DNA of 34,647 nucleotides, from NCBI GenBank assembly GCA_022822575.1, contig JAJEBJ010000003.1, forward strand, positions 1-34,647, written 5' to 3'. A program made the translations under genes and the position numbers. The notes under the pieces are model-generated. The model did not search any database. It was not told the origin of the DNA and saw only the letters and a list, made by a program, of their open reading frames with translations. Positions 31,813-34,647 of this stretch are shown piece by piece. Within the stretch, counting starts at the first letter, position 1, and every line of letters begins with the position of its first letter. The DNA is from Alphaproteobacteria bacterium (lineage in GTDB: Bacteria; Pseudomonadota; Alphaproteobacteria; SP197).

Positions 31813-33459
31813 TCAGTTCGTCACGGCGAGCAGGCGCCTGGCGATCACCTGCGCCTGGATTTCCGCCGCGCCCTCGAAGATGTTGAGGATACGGGCATCA
31901 CACAGCAGCCGGCTGGCTTCGTACTCGAGGGCGTAGCCGTTGCCGCCATGGATCTGCAGGGTGTTGTCGGCCGCCGACCAGGCCACCCGGGCACCGAGAA
32001 GCTTGGCCATCCCCGCCTCGAGATCGCAGCGTCGGCCGGAGTCCTTGCGGCGCGCCGCATACCAGCACAGCTGGCGGGACATCATCGTCTCGACGGCCAT
32101 CCATGCCAGCTTGTTGGCAACGCGCGGGAAACCGGCGATGGCGCGGCCGAACTGATGGCGTTCCAGGGCATAGGCCAGGCCCGCTTCAAGAGCGGCCTGG
32201 GCAACACCTGTGGCCCTGGCCGCGGTCTGGATGCGCGCCGATTCGAACGTCGCCATGAGCTGCTTGAACCCCTTGCCCTCCTCGCCGCCAAGCAGGTTCC
32301 CGGCAGGAACCTCGAAGCGGTCGAAGCCGATCTCGTACTCCTTCATGCCACGATAGCCGAGAACGCCGATCTCGCCACCCGACATGCCGGGAGCGGGGAA
32401 CGGGTCCTCCTCGGTGCCACGCGGCTTCTCGGCCAGAAACATGCTCAGGCCCCGGTAGCCCGGTTCATCCCCGTCGGTACGCGCCAGGAGAGTCATGAGA
32501 TCGGCCCGGGCGGCATGGGTGATCCAGGTCTTGTTGCCGGTGACGAGGTAGCGGTCGCCGTCGCGCACCGCGCGGGTCGCGAGGCTGCCGAGATCCGAGC
32601 CCGTGCCGGGTTCCGTGAAGACCGCCGTCGGGATGATATCCCCGGAGACGATCCCCGGAAGCCACCGCTGCTGCTGCTCGGGCGTACCGCCGGTGATGAT
32701 GAGCTCGGCAGCGATCTCCGTGCGCGTGCCCAGTGAGCCGACGCCAATGTAACCGCGCGCGAGCTCTTCGGTGACCACGCACATCGCAACCTTGGAGAGA
32801 CCCAGACCGCCGTGTTCCGCAGGCACCGACAGCCCGAAGACGCCGAGGTCGGCGAGTTCCCGGAGAATCTCGAGGGGAATCAGTTCGTCACCTAGATGCC
32901 AGGCGTGCGCTACGGGCCTGATGCGCTCGTCGGCATAGCGGCGGAACTGGTCGCGGACCATGACAAGGTCGCCTTCGAGGCCGGAGTCGGCGACACGCCC
33001 GTCGCCGAGGAGGAGGGCGAGCCGGGAGAGGCTCTCCTTCGTCGATCCGCGGTTGATCAGGTCCGCCACGTCATCGGTCCACAGGGCATGGAGATCGTCG
33101 CTGCCGACCGAAAGGTCACGCAGCCGCACGATTTCCCCCTGGCTCATGGCAATGCCGCCGGTCAGCTGGGCCAGGGACTCCTGGAAGGCGCAGTCGAGTA
33201 CAAGCTGCTCTGTTTCGCCGAACCGTCCTTCCGGCTCCAGGGATTCGGCCCATCGGAGCATCTGGCGCAGGCTCTCGACCGAGGTTGCCACCCAGGCAAG
33301 GCCGTGGACCGCATGCTGGCATGCATCGATGCGCCGGGGATCAATGGCGCCGCCGTCATCAACCACCATGCCCCTGACTCCCTCGCGGGCCGCGCCGAGA
33401 AGCCGGTCGGCGGCGTCAAGAGCACCGCGGCAGCGCGCGAGAAGAGTGTCGGCGTTCAT
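31813..33459 (-). CDS. mcd: (2S)-methylsuccinyl-CoA dehydrogenase
   Basis: FAD-dependent acyl-CoA dehydrogenase converting (2S)-methylsuccinyl-CoA to mesaconyl-CoA in the ethylmalonyl-CoA pathway. The acyl-CoA dehydrogenase core (from about residue 165) has LGVFGLSVPAEHGGLGLS, AVFTEPGTGSDLGSLATRA, VTGNKTWITHAARAD, RHQFGRAIAGFPRVANKLA and IHGGNGYALEYEASRLLCD. An extra helical N-terminal part of about 150 residues, making 548 in all, is the hallmark of Mcd rather than ordinary acyl-CoA dehydrogenases. The ATG at 33459 follows the ccr stop by 7 bases with AGGAACCGG between. Adjacency to ccr supports the specific assignment. Confidence 0.92.
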   Translation of the reverse strand: MNADTLLARCRGALDAADRLLGAAREGVRGMVVDDGGAIDPRRIDACQHAVHGLAWVATSVESLRQMLRWAESLEPEGRFGETEQLVLDCAFQESLAQLTGGIAMSQGEIVRLRDLSVGSDDLHALWTDDVADLINRGSTKESLSRLALLLGDGRVADSGLEGDLVMVRDQFRRYADERIRPVAHAWHLGDELIPLEILRELADLGVFGLSVPAEHGGLGLSKVAMCVVTEELARGYIGVGSLGTRTEIAAELIITGGTPEQQQRWLPGIVSGDIIPTAVFTEPGTGSDLGSLATRAVRDGDRYLVTGNKTWITHAARADLMTLLARTDGDEPGYRGLSMFLAEKPRGTEEDPFPAPGMSGGEIGVLGYRGMKEYEIGFDRFEVPAGNLLGGEEGKGFKQLMATFESARIQTAARATGVAQAALEAGLAYALERHQFGRAIAGFPRVANKLAWMAVETMMSRQLCWYAARRKDSGRRCDLEAGMAKLLGARVAWSAADNTLQIHGGNGYALEYEASRLLCDARILNIFEGAAEIQAQVIARRLLAVTN

Positions 33460-33466
33460 CCGGTTC

Positions 33467-34647
33467 CTAGCCTTCGAGGACGTCCTCAAGGGTGCGCAGA
33501 CCCGGTCGCGGAGACTGCACGAGAACCGCCATGTTGCCTGGCTTGTGCTGGTTGGCCCGCATCTTCATGTGGGCGCGGGGAATGTCGTCCCACGAGAAGA
33601 CTTCCGACATGCAGGGATCCAGGCGGCGTTCCAGCATCAGCCGGTTGGCCTGTGCCGCCTGCATGAGGTTGGCAAAATGACTGCCCTGGATGCGCTTCTG
33701 GCGCATCCACACGAAACGGGCATCGAAGGTGATGTTGTATCCGGTGGTCCCGGCGCAAAACACCACCATCCCTCCACGCTTGACGACAAAACACGAGACC
33801 GGGAACGTCGCCTCGCCCGGGTGTTCGAAGACGAAATCGACATCGTTGCCCTTGCCGGTGAAGGACCAAATGGCCTTCCCGAACTCGCGGCACTTCTTCA
33901 TGTAGGCGCCATAGGCCGCCGTATCCGACACCTCCGGCAGCCGCCCCCAGCAGTCGTAGTTCTTCCGGTTGATGACGCCACGCGCACCAAGCGACAGCAC
34001 GAAATCGGCCTTCTCATCCTCACTGATGACACCGATGGCATTGGCGCCGGCGGTGGCGATCAGCTGGACGGCCATGGATCCGAGGCCCCCGGAGGCTCCC
34101 CACACCAGCACGTTGTGACCGGGTCTGAGGATATGCGGCCGGTGGCCGAACAGCATGCGGTAGGCCGTCGCCAGGGTCAGGGTATAGCAGGCCGACTCCT
34201 CCCAGGTGAGATGGCGCGGACGGGCCATGAGCTGCTGGGCCTGGACTCGGGTGAACTGGGCGAAGCTGCCATCGCCGGTCTCGTAGCCCCAGATGCGCTG
34301 ACTGGTGGAATACATCGGATCGCCGCCATTGCATTCCTCATCGTCGCCATCGTCCTGGTTGCAGTGTATGACGACCTCGTCACCGACCTTCCAGCGCTTC
34401 ACCCTGGACCCGACGGCCCAGACAATTCCAGAGGCATCGGATCCGGCGATGTGGACGTCGCTCTTGTGAACATCGAAGGGACTGATGGGAACGCCGAGAG
34501 AGGCCCACACGCCGTTGTAGTTGACACCCGCCGCCATGACGAGAACCAGGACCTCGTTGCTGTCGATCTCGTGCGTCGGCAGCACCTCCACCTGCATCGC
34601 CGTCGAGGGTTCGCCGTGGCGTTCACGGCGGATGGCCCACGCATACA
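33467..34647 (-). CDS. ccr: Crotonyl-CoA carboxylase/reductase, 5'-truncated
   Basis: Reductive carboxylation of crotonyl-CoA to (2S)-ethylmalonyl-CoA with NADPH and CO2, the signature reaction of the ethylmalonyl-CoA pathway. Medium-chain dehydrogenase fold; the visible part begins YAWAIRRERHGEPSTAMQ at the window edge, so the first few dozen residues are missing. Typical Ccr sequence: GVNYNGVWASLGVP, HIAGSDASGIVWAVG, ETGDGSFAQFTRVQAQQLM, the NADPH loop VWGASGGLGSMAVQLI, INRKNYDCWG, and FVFEHPGEATFPVS. Its C-terminus ends with the normal NMAVLV strand plus a short tail. First visible gene of a minus-strand run into mcd. Confidence 0.95.
   Translation of the reverse strand, partial: YAWAIRRERHGEPSTAMQVEVLPTHEIDSNEVLVLVMAAGVNYNGVWASLGVPISPFDVHKSDVHIAGSDASGIVWAVGSRVKRWKVGDEVVIHCNQDDGDDEECNGGDPMYSTSQRIWGYETGDGSFAQFTRVQAQQLMARPRHLTWEESACYTLTLATAYRMLFGHRPHILRPGHNVLVWGASGGLGSMAVQLIATAGANAIGVISEDEKADFVLSLGARGVINRKNYDCWGRLPEVSDTAAYGAYMKKCREFGKAIWSFTGKGNDVDFVFEHPGEATFPVSCFVVKRGGMVVFCAGTTGYNITFDARFVWMRQKRIQGSHFANLMQAAQANRLMLERRLDPCMSEVFSWDDIPRAHMKMRANQHKPGNMAVLVQSPRPGLRTLEDVLEG

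Noticed and set aside
1..34647. CRISPR array, insertion sequence, prophage or biosynthetic cluster
   Set aside because: No regularly spaced repeats, transposase, integrase or assembly-line enzyme was seen; the toxin-antitoxin pair is the only mobile-type module.

Overview
The window reads as a stretch of a GC-rich alphaproteobacterial chromosome, probably Rhodospirillales-like or another marine/soil lineage. Three points support this. First, there is a hemC-hemD-Mic60-like-hemY operon, an arrangement typical of Alphaproteobacteria. Second, there is an argH-lptM-lysA-DUF4175(TIGR02302)-ftsE-ftsX-ydcF-plsC cluster, also characteristic of that class. Third, crotonyl-CoA carboxylase/reductase and methylsuccinyl-CoA dehydrogenase sit side by side, marking the ethylmalonyl-CoA pathway of acetyl-CoA assimilation. 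No phage, insertion sequence, CRISPR array or rRNA was seen. Almost all genes are ordinary chromosomal genes, and both ends of the window cut through a gene. 

Layout. 1-2.1 kb: 3' part of a class III aminotransferase, convergent with a DadA-like FAD oxidoreductase. 2.1-2.2 kb: tRNA-Thr(CGT) with a recognisable promoter. 2.3-6.3 kb: the hem operon on the minus strand, its genes joined by 4-base stop/start overlaps. 6.4-10 kb: an adenine/adenosine deaminase-family gene of visibly lower GC, then a ThDP-dependent decarboxylase/synthase-like enzyme paired with a creatininase-family amidohydrolase. 10-10.7 kb: the only long non-coding gap, between divergent genes. 10.7-13.7 kb: acetyl-CoA synthetase and an Ldh-family (type 2 malate/lactate) dehydrogenase. 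13.7-15.5 kb: an unusual DNA-binding-like protein (coiled coil, basic tract, two similar winged-helix-like modules, AT-hook), divergent from a methyltransferase. 15.5-17.8 kb: class II (B12-dependent) ribonucleotide reductase behind a good sigma70-type promoter. 17.8-25.9 kb: the lysine/arginine biosynthesis and cell division cluster, including a 36-residue LptM-like lipoprotein that is easily missed. 26.1-27.3 kb: an MFS transporter. 27.4-28.1 kb: a ribbon-helix-helix/PIN toxin-antitoxin pair with a palindromic operator over its promoter. 28.3-34.6 kb: hbd-etfA-etfB, a cobalamin adenosyltransferase, a HIG1-domain protein, mcd and ccr. 

How the genes work together. Acs makes acetyl-CoA. Ccr and Mcd are two signature steps of the ethylmalonyl-CoA pathway, Mcd passes electrons to an electron-transfer flavoprotein (EtfAB, encoded next door), and the pathway's mutases need adenosylcobalamin, which the adenosyltransferase supplies. 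NrdJ uses the same cofactor. The most interesting sequence-level observations are: an apparent ATC initiation codon on the adenosyltransferase; the duplicated winged-helix/AT-hook protein; the operator embedded in the toxin-antitoxin promoter; a His-to-Tyr change in the HIGSQ motif of LysA; and seven 4-base stop/start overlaps. No clearly new multi-gene system was found; the closest candidates are listed as findings with their limits.
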